A stretch of DNA of 40,969 nt. Source: Candidatus Aminicenantota bacterium. Lineage in GTDB: Bacteria; Acidobacteriota; Aminicenantia; Aminicenantales; Aminicenantaceae. Each line of letters opens with the position of its first letter. Positions within the stretch are counted from its first letter, which is position 1. The stretch is taken from assembly GCA_011772475.1 (NCBI GenBank), contig WVZK01000146.1, positions 1-40,969 on the forward strand. Reading direction: 5' to 3'. Of this stretch, positions 7,734-15,371 are shown piece after piece. The notes under the pieces were generated by a model. The model was not told the origin of the DNA. It searched no databases and saw nothing but the letters and a program-made list of their open reading frames with translations. Made by a program: the position numbers and the translations under genes.

Positions 7734-9347
7734 CTATAAACCGGTTGGCTCTTTGAATTCGCCAAAGACTTCTTTAAAAACTTTGGTTATCTCTCCTAAA
7801 GTTGTATAGCTCTTCACAGCTCTTAAAATATGCGGCATAACGTTCTCTTCCGTCTGAGCAGCGTTTTTCAATCCAATCAAGGCATCGTTTACTTCGTTCT
7901 CATTTCTTTCAGTTTTTATCTCCTTAAGCTTTCTCTTTTGTTCGTCAGCAACTTTAGGATTAAACTGATGAATCTCAACCTCGGCTTTCTCCTCTTCCAT
8001 CACATATTTATTTACGCCGATTTTCGTCGTATCTCCAGATTGAATCTTTTTCTCCTGAATATAAGCTTGCCGGCTTACTTCTCCCTGTATGTAGCCTGTC
8101 TCCACCGCCTTAATCATGCCGCCCATCTCTTCTACCTTCTTCATACACTCAACTATTTTTTTCTCCATCTCATCTGTTAACCACTCAATATAATAGGAGC
8201 CGGCTATGGGATCGACCGTATCCCTTAGTCCCATCTCATCTGCCAGAATCTGCATCGTCCTCAAGCTTATAAGCGCTGCCTTCTTCGAGGGAATGGTGTA
8301 AGCCTCATCATAAGAACAAAGTGCCATTGTTTGGGTTCCTGATAAAGCCGAGATCAATGCATAATAAGCACCGCGAACTATATTGTTTTCAGGCTGCTGT
8401 ATTGTTAAACCGCCGCCTCCGCCGCCGGCAATCATCCTTAAGGTCATTGAGCGAGGATTCTTGGCTCCAAAACGTTCCTTTATGATCTTTGCCCAAAGCC
8501 TTCTTCCAGCTCTGAATTTTGCTACCTGTTCCCATAGGTTGCCATGAATGTCAAAGTTGAAGGCGATCCTCCCAGCAAAATCATCGATTTTAAGTCCTCG
8601 ATTAAGCACTTCCTGAATATAGGCTATAGCAATCTCAAAGGCATAAGCCATCTCCTGAACTGGGGTAGCACCTGATTCTCTTAGATGATAACCGCAAACA
8701 CTGAAGGGATTGAACTTGGGAACATTCTTAGAACAGAATTCAACCATATCGCCTATTAGCCGGATTGAAGGCTCTACCGGAAAAATCCATGTCCCCCGAC
8801 CTATATATTCTTTCAATATGTCATTCTGGGTTGTGCCTCTTACCTCATCCCAAGGTATCCCCTGCTTTTCTGCCACCACAAGATACATAGCCAACATCAC
8901 CGAGGCTACAGGGTTGATAGTTAGCGAGGTGCTGATTTTATCGATTGGGATACCGGCAAAAGCCTCTTCCAGATCTTTGAGAGTATCAATAGCCATTCCT
9001 ACCCTGCCGACTTCTTCTTCAGCAAAAGGATCATCAGAATCCAGGCCTAGCTGTGTCGGTAGATCAAAAGCAACATTGAGTGCAGTCTGCCCCTGGTCAA
9101 GCAGCCATTTAAACCTCTCGTTTGTTTCTTTGGCAGTCCCGAATCCTGAATACTGGCGCATAGTCCAGGGGCGTTTGCGGTACATCAGAGGATGGATACC
9201 TCTCGTGAAAGGATACTCGCCCGGTTGACCAATATCTTCCTTGTAATTTAGATCTTTGATGTCTTCAGGACCGTAGACAGGCTTAACCTTTATCCCGGAC
9301 TCAAGGTTAACTTCTTTAATCTCTTCTGGTTTATCAGATTTTTTCAT
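7734..9347 (-). CDS. Methylmalonyl-CoA mutase-type catalytic subunit (separate alpha chain)
   Basis: Catalytic TIM-barrel chain of an adenosylcobalamin-dependent acyl-CoA mutase, probably interconverting methylmalonyl-CoA and succinyl-CoA. The 537-residue protein lacks the B12 domain, which is encoded by the next gene upstream, an organisation common in archaea and many anaerobes. RPWTMRQY carries Tyr66, equivalent to Tyr89 of the Propionibacterium enzyme, and GTTQNDILKEYIGRG carries Arg184, equivalent to Arg207. This pair binds the substrate carboxylate and distinguishes methylmalonyl-CoA mutase from isobutyryl-CoA mutase (Phe/Gln) and 2-hydroxyisobutyryl-CoA mutase (Ile/Gln). GYHLRESGAT supplies the active-site His221. 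The start overlaps the small-subunit stop by 14 bases, indicating coupling. Its neighbours are a VOC protein and hyuAB rather than the usual MeaB-type chaperone, so a related substrate remains possible. Confidence 0.92.
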   Translation of the reverse strand: MKKSDKPEEIKEVNLESGIKVKPVYGPEDIKDLNYKEDIGQPGEYPFTRGIHPLMYRKRPWTMRQYSGFGTAKETNERFKWLLDQGQTALNVAFDLPTQLGLDSDDPFAEEEVGRVGMAIDTLKDLEEAFAGIPIDKISTSLTINPVASVMLAMYLVVAEKQGIPWDEVRGTTQNDILKEYIGRGTWIFPVEPSIRLIGDMVEFCSKNVPKFNPFSVCGYHLRESGATPVQEMAYAFEIAIAYIQEVLNRGLKIDDFAGRIAFNFDIHGNLWEQVAKFRAGRRLWAKIIKERFGAKNPRSMTLRMIAGGGGGGLTIQQPENNIVRGAYYALISALSGTQTMALCSYDEAYTIPSKKAALISLRTMQILADEMGLRDTVDPIAGSYYIEWLTDEMEKKIVECMKKVEEMGGMIKAVETGYIQGEVSRQAYIQEKKIQSGDTTKIGVNKYVMEEEKAEVEIHQFNPKVADEQKRKLKEIKTERNENEVNDALIGLKNAAQTEENVMPHILRAVKSYTTLGEITKVFKEVFGEFKEPTGL

Positions 9348-9747
9348 TTTGCCCCCCTATTCTTCTTTTTATAAACTCTATGATTTCATCCAGCCTGGCT
9401 CCAACCGGAAAAACCTCCTCTACACCATACTCTTTGAGAACTTTCGCATCCTGTTGGGGGATATTGCCGCCGACCAGCACTATTTTATCGGTCAGTTTCT
9501 TTTCCTTAAGCTGCTCCATCAACTTTTTACTTAGAGGAAGATGGGCACCAGAGTATACTGATAAGCCGATAACATCCACATCTTCTTCTAAGGCGGTGTG
9601 CACTATTTCATCGATTTTTTTGTGAAGGCCAGTGTAGAGAACCTCCATCCCCGCTTCTTTTAGGGCATGCACGACTACTTTCGCACCCTTGTCATGCCCA
9701 TCAAGGCCGGGTTTAGCTATGAGCACCCTGATTCTTCTCTCGTTCAA
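9334..9747 (-). CDS. Methylmalonyl-CoA mutase-type cobalamin-binding subunit
   Basis: Small B12-binding chain that completes the mutase encoded immediately downstream. The 137-residue Rossmann-like domain starts with RIRVLIAKPGLDGHDKGAKVV, containing the DxHxxG cobalamin lower-ligand motif (DGHDKG, residues 16-21). It continues with LSVYSGAHLPLSKKLMEQL and VGGNIPQQDAKVLKEYGV, both typical of the family. It lacks any catalytic barrel. The coding region overlaps the catalytic-subunit start. Just upstream (9751-9760) is CCTGTCCCCT, which resembles short motifs elsewhere in the window. Confidence 0.94.
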   Translation of the reverse strand: MNERRIRVLIAKPGLDGHDKGAKVVVHALKEAGMEVLYTGLHKKIDEIVHTALEEDVDVIGLSVYSGAHLPLSKKLMEQLKEKKLTDKIVLVGGNIPQQDAKVLKEYGVEEVFPVGARLDEIIEFIKRRIGGQNEKI

Positions 9748-9785
9748 AGTCCTGTCCCCTAGAACTTATAATTAGATGATGGAAC

Positions 9786-10208
9786 TTAATATTTGCCGTC
9801 GATGATCTCGGTTAAAACTCCGTGGGTAGCTGCGGGATGGATAAAGGCAAAATTTCTCTTGTACTCGGCAAAAAACCTAGGCTTTTGATCGATAAGCCTT
9901 ACTTTATTTCTTTTTAGCAGCTCCAAAGATTTCTCGCAATTATCCACATTATAGCTTATGAGCATAACTCCTTCGCCCACACGCCTGATAAATTTAGCCA
10001 CCTCTCCGGTGCCATCAAGGTCTTCCATGATTTCTATTGCTGTTGGTCCGACCATAAAGCCCGTTACCCTGATCTTCTCTGGCTCATCGACGTAGCGGTA
10101 AGCTACGTCCCAGCCAAAGGCATCTATATAGTCCTTTTCAGCTTTTTTTACATCGTTGACTGCAATACAGATATGATCTACATAGTTTGCTTTAAGTTTT
10201 TCTGGCAT
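9786..10208 (-). CDS. VOC-family protein resembling methylmalonyl-CoA epimerase, metal site altered
   Basis: Vicinal-oxygen-chelate protein in the position expected of methylmalonyl-CoA epimerase, just upstream of the mutase genes. The ATG at 10208 is preferred: an AAGGAG lies about 10 bases upstream, whereas the GTG at 10217 almost touches it. The 140-residue protein keeps His12 (VDHICIAV), Glu59 (IEIMED) and Glu134 (VLTEII), which match three metal ligands of the Propionibacterium epimerase. The GxGxHH motif that carries the fourth ligand is replaced by GEGVMLIS, so Met82-Leu83 stand where two histidines are expected. A canonical epimerase with all ligands occurs at 32657-33055. This protein may therefore act on a different substrate or be non-catalytic. 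Confidence 0.75.
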   Translation of the reverse strand: MPEKLKANYVDHICIAVNDVKKAEKDYIDAFGWDVAYRYVDEPEKIRVTGFMVGPTAIEIMEDLDGTGEVAKFIRRVGEGVMLISYNVDNCEKSLELLKRNKVRLIDQKPRFFAEYKRNFAFIHPAATHGVLTEIIDGKY

Positions 10209-10290
10209 TGGCAACACTCCTTTTCAATAAAAGATATAATTTTGAAAACCATGGATATATCATAAAATCCAAATTGCTTTATTATTAATC

Positions 10291-10608
10291 CTATTTTCTT
10301 GAGATGTAAGGCGTATTCCCGGTCTCAGGTGAGCCAGGAGGAAGTTTGAAAAGAAGAGCGCCCTCCACCGGACACGCTTCGAAGCATTCCCCGCACTGCT
10401 GACAGAGGTCGAGTACGATGGCCGCCTTGCCCCTGTGCAGTCCGATGATGCCGGGAGGACAGGACCTCGTGCAAGCTCCGCAACCGTTACACCTAAAAGC
10501 ATCAACCCATGGATAGAGCCCCTTATCGCTCGAACCAGAATGGGGATAAACGCTCATTTTTGTACCAGGAATCTGGGGACGAGCACTCGCAATTTCATTT
10601 AATATCAT
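10291..10608 (-). CDS. 2[4Fe-4S] ferredoxin-type protein
   Basis: Small electron carrier of 105 residues with two bacterial-type clusters: CNGCGACTRSCPPG near residues 40-53 and CQQCGECFEACPVEGA near residues 70-85. An N-terminal extension of about 38 residues is not recognised. A clear AAGGAG precedes the ATG. It lies 23 bases downstream of the flavoenzyme gene in the same direction, so it most likely carries electrons to or from that enzyme. The gene is richer in G+C than the mutase and hyu genes downstream. Confidence 0.88.
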   Translation of the reverse strand: MILNEIASARPQIPGTKMSVYPHSGSSDKGLYPWVDAFRCNGCGACTRSCPPGIIGLHRGKAAIVLDLCQQCGECFEACPVEGALLFKLPPGSPETGNTPYISRK

Positions 10609-10631
10609 TATGAATCTCCTTTACTTATATT

Positions 10632-12659
10632 TTAGAATCTCATTCCTAAGCGGTAGCCATCCTGGATGGCATCAAGGCCGCGCCTTACCCATACACAATC
10701 TCCGATCATAGCGGTATCAGCCTTGAAAGAGCCGTAGCCCAGCTCTTCATTGGGAACGAGTCGAGCTAAGATAACAGTATCGGCAGGTATGGTCTGGTTC
10801 TTGAACTGCTTTTTTTCTTTTGTCTTCCTTTCTACAATCGTCCAGTCCGCCACCACACCTTTATCAGTGATCTTTTTAGCCTGCCCGTAGGTAAGCTGTT
10901 GAACCTTTGCCTGCTTTAGTCTGAGCCTGTAACGCCAGATGTATGAAGGATTGACATCCCAACCAAACCTGGGAGCAGGATCGATCATAGCCAGGTTATA
11001 ATCCTTTATTTTTTCCTTTTCCATTTTTCCGATCACAAACAGGGCAAGAGAGATTGCAGCACCCGAGCCTCCGAGAATAACCACGTTCTTTCCGAGCTTT
11101 ACTTTGCCAGTGAAAACATCGAACATGCTCACCACATGGGGCTTATCTGCTCCAGGAATATCTGGAACATCGGGCACAGCACCTGTGGCAATAACCAGCG
11201 AGTCCGGCTTTTCCTTTTCCAGAAGCTCCTTGGTCACCAAAGTGTTGAGAACAAATTTAACTCCTGACTTATCACACCGAGCCTTGATGTTGTTAACCCA
11301 CCTCATAAATTCCTGATCGTCCCAGTATTTGCTTGATCTTTCACCCCAGGGATTCCGCGAAGCATAATACCACTGCCCGCCGATGTGACCGGTCTTTTCA
11401 TAGACAGTCACCTCATGGCCCTTTTCGGCTGCAATGCTGGCTGCTTGAAGACCAGCGATTCCAGCACCTGCCACAATTATCTTTCTCTTTACCTCAGCCT
11501 TGGGGAATCCGCAATAGCCCCATTCGCGTTCGCCCTCATGGCCGCAAGAGGGGCGAACGGTGCAGGTAACCGGAGCATCACGGAAAAGCCGGGCCAGGCA
11601 AACCTGGCAAGCAATGCAAGGAATAATATCCTCCTGGCGATCCCACTTGATTTTATTAGGAAGAGCAGGATCAGCAATCTGGGGCCGGCACATTTCCCAT
11701 ATATCAAGCTTCCCTTCAGCGATAGCCTTCTCAGGAATCTCTGGAACAAAAAGTCTGTAGGCCATGCTGATAGGTATCTTCACTGCCTCCTTGGTTCGTT
11801 CAGCCACGTAGAGCCATTTTCCCATCGGAATATCCCTGGAGATAACTGAGCCCAGAGATTCCTGCCATCCTACGGTGACGCTTATATAATCACAACCAGC
11901 TGCCTCAGCTATTTTAATCGACTCCAGGCTTTCCTCTTCGTTGTTTCCCTCTACATCATCCAGCATCTCCCAGCCGCAGAGCCGTATGCCTAGTGCTATA
12001 TCAGGGCCAACCTCTTTGCGAATCCCCTCGACAATTTTCCTCATAAATGTGCTTCGCCCATGGATATCGCCGCCGTACTCATCGCTTCTCCAATTCGTGA
12101 ATTTAGAGATAAAGTTGGAAATAAGATAGCCGACTATTCCTGAGATCTCGATTATTTCGTACCCGGCCTCCACTGCTCTTCTGGCGCCGTCTATGTGCTC
12201 CTGAATACATTCCTCAACCTCGGGGACGCTCATTTTCCTTGGCGGCCGGAATCGGCGCAGCCTTTGTTTGATTGCTGATGGCCCCACAGTATAGGGAAGG
12301 TTTATTCCCCCTACACGACCGCAGTGCATCAATTGAAGACAGGCCAGAGCATCCCCTTGATGGATAATATCAGCCATCTTCTTCAAACCTGGGATAAACT
12401 TGTCATCCCAGATTCCCATCATTCCTACGTACCCTTGACCTTCACCCCTCGGGTCAGTATAGGCACCTTGCGTAGTCACAATCCCTGATCCGCCTCGCGC
12501 GTGTGCTTCAATATAAGCAAGTTCCTTCTCGGAGACAAAACCATCGCTGTAATTGAAGTTCGTCTCTGTAGATGCGTACTTAATCCTATTTTTTGCCCAA
12601 AACTTGCCAATCTGAATCGGACTGAAGATATTCGGGTATTTCTTTTCTCCCGGAAGCAT
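10632..12659 (-). CDS. Old-yellow-enzyme family iron-sulfur flavoprotein (TMADH / 2,4-dienoyl-CoA reductase-like)
   Basis: Probable FMN, 4Fe-4S and FAD enzyme of 675 residues that reduces a C=C bond or oxidises an amine. Residues 1-340 form an OYE-type TIM barrel (SPIQIGKFWAKNRIKYAS; YLISNFISKFTNWRSDEYGG). Cys348, Cys351, Cys354 and Cys366 form a CxxCxxC-x11-C cluster motif; the two-residue spacing between the second and third Cys resembles trimethylamine dehydrogenase rather than E. coli FadH (three). GAGIAG (398-403) starts the FAD/NAD(P) half. It is the first gene of the minus-strand run, with its promoter in the shared divergent region, and a ferredoxin follows. Possible roles are reduction of an enoyl-CoA or of a dihydro-heterocycle; I cannot choose between them. 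Confidence 0.85.
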   Translation of the reverse strand: MLPGEKKYPNIFSPIQIGKFWAKNRIKYASTETNFNYSDGFVSEKELAYIEAHARGGSGIVTTQGAYTDPRGEGQGYVGMMGIWDDKFIPGLKKMADIIHQGDALACLQLMHCGRVGGINLPYTVGPSAIKQRLRRFRPPRKMSVPEVEECIQEHIDGARRAVEAGYEIIEISGIVGYLISNFISKFTNWRSDEYGGDIHGRSTFMRKIVEGIRKEVGPDIALGIRLCGWEMLDDVEGNNEEESLESIKIAEAAGCDYISVTVGWQESLGSVISRDIPMGKWLYVAERTKEAVKIPISMAYRLFVPEIPEKAIAEGKLDIWEMCRPQIADPALPNKIKWDRQEDIIPCIACQVCLARLFRDAPVTCTVRPSCGHEGEREWGYCGFPKAEVKRKIIVAGAGIAGLQAASIAAEKGHEVTVYEKTGHIGGQWYYASRNPWGERSSKYWDDQEFMRWVNNIKARCDKSGVKFVLNTLVTKELLEKEKPDSLVIATGAVPDVPDIPGADKPHVVSMFDVFTGKVKLGKNVVILGGSGAAISLALFVIGKMEKEKIKDYNLAMIDPAPRFGWDVNPSYIWRYRLRLKQAKVQQLTYGQAKKITDKGVVADWTIVERKTKEKKQFKNQTIPADTVILARLVPNEELGYGSFKADTAMIGDCVWVRRGLDAIQDGYRLGMRF

Positions 12660-12763
12660 GTTCTCCTCCTTCCTGATTGCTGGGAAAAGCCATCAGCGAG
12701 CTCGAGCTGACTCTTTCAATCTCTCAATCATCCAAGCTTTCTTCCTGCGCCTGCGCATGAAAG

Positions 12764-12791
12764 ATTATACGGAAAAACATTTAATTTGCAA
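12764..12791 (-). promoter_or_regulatory. Promoter of the OYE-ferredoxin-VOC-mutase-hyuAB run
   Basis: On the minus strand the sequence reads TTGCAA, 16 bases, TATAAT (a perfect -10). Transcription would start near 12757, leaving a leader of about 97 bases before the ATG at 12659. The TTGCAA hexamer at 12786-12791 is its own reverse complement and also serves as the -35 of the opposite promoter. Confidence 0.6.
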
Positions 12792-12814
12792 GAAACTTGA
12801 TTTTTCCATAGAAT
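12786..12814 (+). promoter_or_regulatory. Promoter of the CoA-transferase / Mo-hydroxylase run
   Basis: TTGCAA at 12786-12791, a 17-base spacer, then TAGAAT at 12809-12814. Transcription would start near 12821. The -35 is shared with the minus-strand promoter, so both polymerases would compete for one site. The flanks 12764-12778 and 12800-12814 form an imperfect inverted repeat (12 of 15 bases) centred on TTGCAA. Confidence 0.55.
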
Positions 12815-12841
12815 TCAATGAGGAAGAGAGGAGCAAGTATC

Positions 12842-14044
12842 TTGAAGCCTCAAGTTGTGCTCAGCTTAGAGCAGGCCCTTACCTTAACCCACGCAACGCT
12901 GCGCTTTGTCCATTTGGGCTGGCGGGTTATTCGGGTGGAGCCAACTCCTTTGGAAGGGCGCAAGTCCAAGGGCGATCCCAACCGCTACATAGGACGACAA
13001 GTAGCAGGCGAGGACCGGCACAGTTATTTCATAGCTCCAAACCTTGGGAAGGAAGCTATCGCTATAGACCTGAAACAGGCTGAGGGACAGGCGCTTTTAA
13101 GGCGCCTCATCAGGGAACTCCGTGTGGATGTTTTCTGTACAAACACTTTGCCTTCACGCCACAAGCTACTTGGAATAGATTATGAAGGCTTACGCCAAGA
13201 AAAGAAGGATCTAATCTGGTGCTGTATTTCTGCTCTGGGGCTAGCACATCCTGATGTCCCTGGCTACGACCCAATAATCCAAGCGCTCTGTGGATATATG
13301 GATATCACTGGACACGCTGACGGACCGCCGCTTCAGTGCGGACCACCGTTAGCAGACCTTAAAGCAGGAGACGAGGCTTTTGTCCAGATCATACTGGCTT
13401 TGATGGAGCGCAACGAAACAGGCAAGGGGAAGCAGATTGACATCTCAATGGCCCAGGCAGCAGTCTCCTGGTTACACACTTTCCTCCCCATGCTGGATAT
13501 GGACAGCCCTCCGTCTGAACTAAAACGATCGGGTAACGAACACCGCCAGTTTATCCCTGTAAACGCTTACCAGACAAAAGACGGATTCATCTACATGGCG
13601 ATCGGCAGCGATGCTCAATGGAGCCGTTTGGTCAAACAGCCTCTGTTTTCATCTCTTGATGAAGAACGGTTTACAACCAACGAAGGGCGCCGCAAGGACA
13701 AGGCAGAACTGCACAAGTCCATCGAAGCAATTACAAAGCAACATCCTTCTGACAAAATAGCCAAGGTGTTGGCCGAAGCTGGAATACCTCACTCGCCGAT
13801 CACCCCGATAGAAGATGTGCCTGAGCTGCCTTTTGTTTCTTCCAATGCCTTGAAAACCGCAACACCCGATGGCCGCATGGTAAGGCTGCCTCCTCCAGCA
13901 GTGGAGACGGAGTATCTTGCACAAATTAAGAGAACTCTTCCTTTTGCACCGGCATACGGCGAACACACAGATAGCATCCTTAAAGAGGTAGGATTGCCCC
14001 CATCTGAAATCTCATCACTCAGAGAAAGAGGGATTGTGGCATGA
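12842..14044 (+). CDS. Family III CoA-transferase (CaiB/BaiF type)
   Basis: Transfers CoA between an acyl-CoA donor and a carboxylic acid, probably activating the substrate of this cluster. The family pattern is clear: an N-terminal LGWRVIRVEP strand, GYDPIIQALCGYM, and GPPLADLKAGD with the catalytic aspartate (Asp172 from this start). RNETGKGKQIDISMAQAA and the EAGIPHSPI C-terminal segment follow. The TTG at 12842 is preferred over the ATG at 12818: a GAGAGGAG lies 8 bases upstream, and the predicted transcription start (about 12821) falls after the ATG. The protein is then 400 residues, normal for the family. Its stop overlaps the next start (ATGA), so translation is coupled to the molybdenum hydroxylase genes, implying a CoA-thioester or acid substrate for them. 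Confidence 0.88.
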   Translation: MKPQVVLSLEQALTLTHATLRFVHLGWRVIRVEPTPLEGRKSKGDPNRYIGRQVAGEDRHSYFIAPNLGKEAIAIDLKQAEGQALLRRLIRELRVDVFCTNTLPSRHKLLGIDYEGLRQEKKDLIWCCISALGLAHPDVPGYDPIIQALCGYMDITGHADGPPLQCGPPLADLKAGDEAFVQIILALMERNETGKGKQIDISMAQAAVSWLHTFLPMLDMDSPPSELKRSGNEHRQFIPVNAYQTKDGFIYMAIGSDAQWSRLVKQPLFSSLDEERFTTNEGRRKDKAELHKSIEAITKQHPSDKIAKVLAEAGIPHSPITPIEDVPELPFVSSNALKTATPDGRMVRLPPPAVETEYLAQIKRTLPFAPAYGEHTDSILKEVGLPPSEISSLRERGIVA

Positions 14045-14883
14045 GGCGTTTTGATTACCTCAGGCCAAAATCTCTTAAAGAAGCCCTGCAGCTGAAGAAA
14101 ACCATAGCTGGTGCCAAATATATATCAGGGGGGACAGACCTTATAGTCCAGATCAAGAACCGGGAGCTGCAACCAACTACGCTGATATCTCTGCGATCAA
14201 TTCCCGAACTTGCCAGAATAGAAATCAACGGCGGAGCTCGTATCGGGGCCCTAGCTACCATCAGCGATCTAATCCAGCATATCGAACTCGGCCATAACTA
14301 CCCTGTGCTCATAGCAGCAGCCAAGAGGCTGGGAAGCCTACAAATCCGCAACGTCGCCACCACAGGTGGGAACCTCTGCAACTGTTCTCCAAGCGCAGAT
14401 ATGGCCCTGCCGCTCCTCGTATTGGAAGCAAAAGTCAGGCTCCAATCTGCTAAAGCAAGTCGAGAGATCCCGCTCAGTGAATTCTTCAAAGGTCCTGGCA
14501 AGTCATGCCTTTCTTCAGATGAGATAATGACTGACATCCTATTGGAACCTCCCTCGCAAAAAACAAAGGCAACTTTTCTGAAAAAGGGTAGGGTGAAAAT
14601 GGACCTGGCCATTGCCAGCTTGGCCCTTCTGGTTGAGATAGAAGGAGGCAGATGCCGTAAAGCCCGTATCGCTGCTGGTTCTGTGGCGTCGATGCCGCTG
14701 CGTCTTTTCGATGTGGAAGCTTTACTCGAAGGCTCCACTATATCTAAAGATTCAGTGTCCAAAGCCCAGCAATTGGCGAGAGACACCGTTTCTCCGATAA
14801 CTGACCTCCGCGCTACTGAGGAATACCGCCGGCATGTAGTCGGAGTATACATGAAGCGCGGACTCGAAAAGGTCTTCGGATAA
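14041..14883 (+). CDS. Molybdenum hydroxylase, FAD-binding medium subunit
   Basis: Medium subunit of a xanthine-dehydrogenase-family hydroxylase; it passes electrons from the 2Fe-2S clusters to FAD and an external acceptor. The 280-residue protein has the FAD diphosphate motif GGTDLIVQIKN (about residues 30-40) and the second FAD motif TTGGNLCNCSPSADMALPLL (about 103-122), and it ends in the CoxM-type C-terminal domain. It lacks the roughly 40-residue insertion carrying an extra 4Fe-4S cluster seen in 4-hydroxybenzoyl-CoA reductase beta subunits, which argues against a low-potential reductase. It overlaps the CoA-transferase stop and precedes the iron-sulfur subunit by 8 bases. Confidence 0.92.
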   Translation: MRRFDYLRPKSLKEALQLKKTIAGAKYISGGTDLIVQIKNRELQPTTLISLRSIPELARIEINGGARIGALATISDLIQHIELGHNYPVLIAAAKRLGSLQIRNVATTGGNLCNCSPSADMALPLLVLEAKVRLQSAKASREIPLSEFFKGPGKSCLSSDEIMTDILLEPPSQKTKATFLKKGRVKMDLAIASLALLVEIEGGRCRKARIAAGSVASMPLRLFDVEALLEGSTISKDSVSKAQQLARDTVSPITDLRATEEYRRHVVGVYMKRGLEKVFG

Positions 14884-14891
14884 AGACAAGC

Positions 14892-15371
14892 ATGAAAGCA
14901 GAAATCTCTTTCATCCTCAACGGCTCTGAAGTAAATGTGACCATCGATGGACATCTTCGGCTCATCGATATCCTAAGAAACACGATGAGCCTGACCGGCA
15001 CCAAGGAAGGGTGCGGCGAGGGCGAGTGTGGGGCTTGTACGGTAATTGTCGACGGCAGAGCTGTGAACTCCTGCTTGTATCCAGCCCATGAGATCGAAGG
15101 CAAGAGCGTTACTACCATTGAAGGCCTCCGAATGCCCGAACACAAACTGTCGGAAATCCAGCAGGCGTTTGTCGATAACGGTGCGATCCAGTGCGGCTTT
15201 TGCACGCCTGGTATGATCATGTCAGCCAAGGCTTTGCTCGATTCCAATCCCAATCCATCAGACGAAGAGATCCGAGACGCTTTGCAGGGCAATCTATGTC
15301 GCTGCACTGGCTATGTGCAGATAGTCGAGGCTGTGAAGAGCGTGGCCGGGCAAATAATGGGCAAAAAATGA
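14892..15371 (+). CDS. Molybdenum hydroxylase, 2Fe-2S small subunit
   Basis: Small subunit carrying two 2Fe-2S clusters, linking the Mo centre to FAD. It has 159 residues. The plant-ferredoxin-like cluster uses Cys41, Cys46, Cys49 and Cys61 (GCGEGECGACT and SC). The helical cluster uses Cys101, Cys104, Cys136 and Cys138 (QCGFCTPG and LCRCTGY). All eight ligands are present, with normal spacing. The stop overlaps the start of the large subunit (ATGA at 15368-15371). Subunit order M-S-L matches CoxMSL-type enzymes. Confidence 0.96.
   Translation: MKAEISFILNGSEVNVTIDGHLRLIDILRNTMSLTGTKEGCGEGECGACTVIVDGRAVNSCLYPAHEIEGKSVTTIEGLRMPEHKLSEIQQAFVDNGAIQCGFCTPGMIMSAKALLDSNPNPSDEEIRDALQGNLCRCTGYVQIVEAVKSVAGQIMGKK

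Noticed and set aside
12658-13083. 141-codon plus-strand frame before the CoA-transferase
   Set aside because: It overlaps the real CoA-transferase frame, has no family features and lies across the divergent promoters.
15191-15367. Upstream extension of the Mo large-subunit frame
   Set aside because: It reads the 2Fe-2S subunit gene in another frame; the conserved N-terminus starts at 15368.
14041-15371. 4-hydroxybenzoyl-CoA reductase identity
   Set aside because: The FAD subunit has no 4Fe-4S insertion and is only 280 residues long.
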